This document shows, in pieces, positions 4,791-5,309 of a DNA stretch of 5,309 nucleotides (the stretch's first letter is position 1; every line of letters starts with the position of its first letter). The stretch spans positions 1 through 5,309 of the forward strand of contig CALMEC010000365.1 in assembly GCA_937862675.1 (NCBI GenBank). Reading direction: 5' to 3'. The translations under genes and the position numbers were made by a program. The notes beneath the pieces were generated by a model that worked only from the letters and a program-made list of their open reading frames with translations, made no database searches and was not told the origin of the DNA. Source of the stretch: an uncultured Actinomycetes bacterium. GTDB lineage: Bacteria > Actinomycetota > Thermoleophilia > Miltoncostaeales > Miltoncostaeaceae.

Positions 4791-4966
4791 TCGCCGACAT
4801 CGTCGCGAAATCGCTTGGCTCGTCGAACCCGTACAACATGGTTCGCGCGACCTTTAACGGCCTCAAGCTGCAGGATGCCCCGCGTTCGGTGGCGGCACGC
4901 CGCGGCATGAAGGTTTCGGAACTGCAGTCGCGCCGCGGCAAGGTCGATGCGGAAGCGGCCGACTAA
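4778..4966 (+). CDS. rpsE: 30S ribosomal protein S5, C-terminal fragment (5' end missing)
   Basis: The 62 residues from ETVGVADIVAKS onward match the S5 C-terminal domain: AKSLGSSNPYNMVRATFNGL corresponds to the AKxxGSxNPxNxVRAT signature near the end of S5, followed by VAARRGMKVSEL. The tail KVDAEAAD is in the style of alphaproteobacterial S5. S5 is a small-subunit protein that acts in decoding accuracy and lies near the mRNA entry. The first two thirds of the protein (about 100-110 residues) are absent because the sequence changes at about 4778; the same frame is open further left, but its translation there is Arg/Pro/Ala noise from the opposite strand of the glycosyltransferase and VTT genes. 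The TAA stop at 4964-4966 is followed by rpmD in normal spc-operon order. Confidence 0.92.
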   Translation, partial: ETVGVADIVAKSLGSSNPYNMVRATFNGLKLQDAPRSVAARRGMKVSELQSRRGKVDAEAAD

Positions 4967-4968
4967 TC

Positions 4969-4972
4969 AGGA
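4969..4972 (+). promoter_or_regulatory. ribosome binding site of rpmD
   Basis: AGGA lies 9 bases before the ATG at 4982, in the short A-rich gap after rpsE. This canonical spacing contrasts with the weak or absent Shine-Dalgarno signals in the actinobacterial part. Confidence 0.7.
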
Positions 4973-4981
4973 TCAAAAAAC

Positions 4982-5170
4982 ATGAGCAAAACGATCACGA
5001 TCGAACAGACGGCGAGCGAGATCCGCCGCAAGCCGCAGCAGGAAGCGACGCTGATCGGCCTCGGGCTGAACAAGATCGGCCGCCGGCGCACGCTCAAGGA
5101 TTCGCCGCAGATTCGCGGCATGATCGCGAAGGTCGCGCATCTAGTGCGCGTCGTCGAAGACAAGAAGTAA
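4982..5170 (+). CDS. rpmD: 50S ribosomal protein L30
   Basis: This complete 62-residue L30 matches the usual bacterial length. It starts with beta-strand SKTITIEQTASEIRRKP and carries the family signature TLIGLGLNKIGRRRTLKDSP (residues about 23-42), followed by IRGMIAKVAHLVRVVE. L30 is a small, nonessential to semi-essential protein of the large subunit near the 5S rRNA/23S domain II interface. The start ATG at 4982 has AGGA at good spacing. It lies 15 bases after the rpsE stop and 18 bases before rplO, the standard spc order rpsE-rpmD-rplO. RRKPQQEATLIGLGLNK and the Lys-rich C-terminus resemble alphaproteobacterial forms. Confidence 0.96.
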   Translation: MSKTITIEQTASEIRRKPQQEATLIGLGLNKIGRRRTLKDSPQIRGMIAKVAHLVRVVEDKK

Positions 5171-5174
5171 GCGC

Positions 5175-5179
5175 AAGGA
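5175..5179 (+). promoter_or_regulatory. ribosome binding site of rplO
   Basis: AAGGA lies 9 bases before the ATG at 5189 and decides that start. Confidence 0.75.
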
Positions 5180-5188
5180 TTTAGTGCG

Positions 5189-5309
5189 ATGAAACTCAAC
5201 CAGATCGCCGGACGCCCCGGTTCGCGCCACAACTCGAAACGAGTGGGCCGCGGTATCGGCTCCGGCAAGGGCAAGACCGGCGGCCGCGGCGTCAAGGGCC
5301 AGAAGACGC
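5189..5309 (+). CDS. rplO: 50S ribosomal protein L15, N-terminal part (runs off right edge)
   Basis: The first 40 residues are present, starting MKLNQIAGRPGSRHNSKR. The L15 N-terminal signature VGRGIGSGKGKTGGRGVKGQK follows; this Gly/Lys/Arg-rich extension threads into 23S rRNA during assembly of the large subunit. The gene continues past the right edge, where the remaining roughly 100-120 residues and probably secY would be expected in the spc operon. The start is fixed by the Shine-Dalgarno sequence at 5175-5179 and by the highly conserved MKLN opening. Confidence 0.95.
   Translation, partial: MKLNQIAGRPGSRHNSKRVGRGIGSGKGKTGGRGVKGQKT

Noticed and set aside
3890..4966. A 358-codon plus-strand frame that could be read as an S5 with a long N-terminal extension
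   Set aside because: Only the last 62 residues resemble S5. The rest is a shadow of the VTT and glycosyltransferase genes, and the frame crosses the chimeric junction.
1..5309. A mobile element, CRISPR array, defence or toxin-antitoxin system
   Set aside because: No transposase, integrase, terminal repeats, regularly spaced repeats, or toxin/antitoxin-like gene pairs are visible. The odd composition step at about 4780 is better explained by a chimeric join than by an insertion.

Overview
The window is two unrelated pieces of DNA joined near position 4780. Bases 1 to about 4780 are very GC-rich, with strong G/C preference at third codon positions and small gene families typical of Actinomycetota. 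The best guess from protein style is a deep-branching class such as Thermoleophilia, but this is inference and not proven. Bases from about 4780 to the end are less GC-rich and carry the end of rpsE, all of rpmD and the start of rplO. These are in the usual order of the spc ribosomal-protein operon, and the sequences look alphaproteobacterial. The join falls inside a glycosyltransferase gene on one side and inside rpsE on the other, which is what a metagenome assembly chimera looks like.

Layout of the actinobacterial part. The minus strand, read from right to left (2939 down to 1), carries: a small one-pass membrane protein with a coiled-coil tail; a Ppx/GppA-type phosphatase; a 93-residue protein of unknown function, ending in a strong hairpin; tRNA-Leu(UAA); and an ABC exporter made of a NatA/YhaQ-type ATPase and an ABC-2 permease, which runs off the left edge. 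The first three are closely spaced and look like one transcription unit. The tRNA probably has its own promoter, and the ABC pair is translationally coupled through a 4-base overlap. On the plus strand, reading rightward from a divergent intergenic region, lie a 71-residue two-CxxC zinc-ribbon protein, a 303-base gap with several possible hairpins, and a TVP38/TMEM64 (VTT/DedA-like) membrane protein preceded by what looks like a leaderless promoter. The VTT gene runs tail-to-tail into a truncated GT4 glycosyltransferase on the minus strand, overlapping it by 52 bases.

How the genes work together. Most of this is housekeeping or envelope-related: phosphate/alarmone-type phosphatase, exporter, membrane protein and glycosyltransferase. 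I see no phage, transposon, CRISPR, toxin-antitoxin or defence locus, and no convincing new multi-gene system. The most useful observations are the chimeric join, the leaderless promoter, the hairpin that holds a stop codon in its loop, an inverted repeat between the divergent genes, and the uncharacterised small zinc-ribbon protein.
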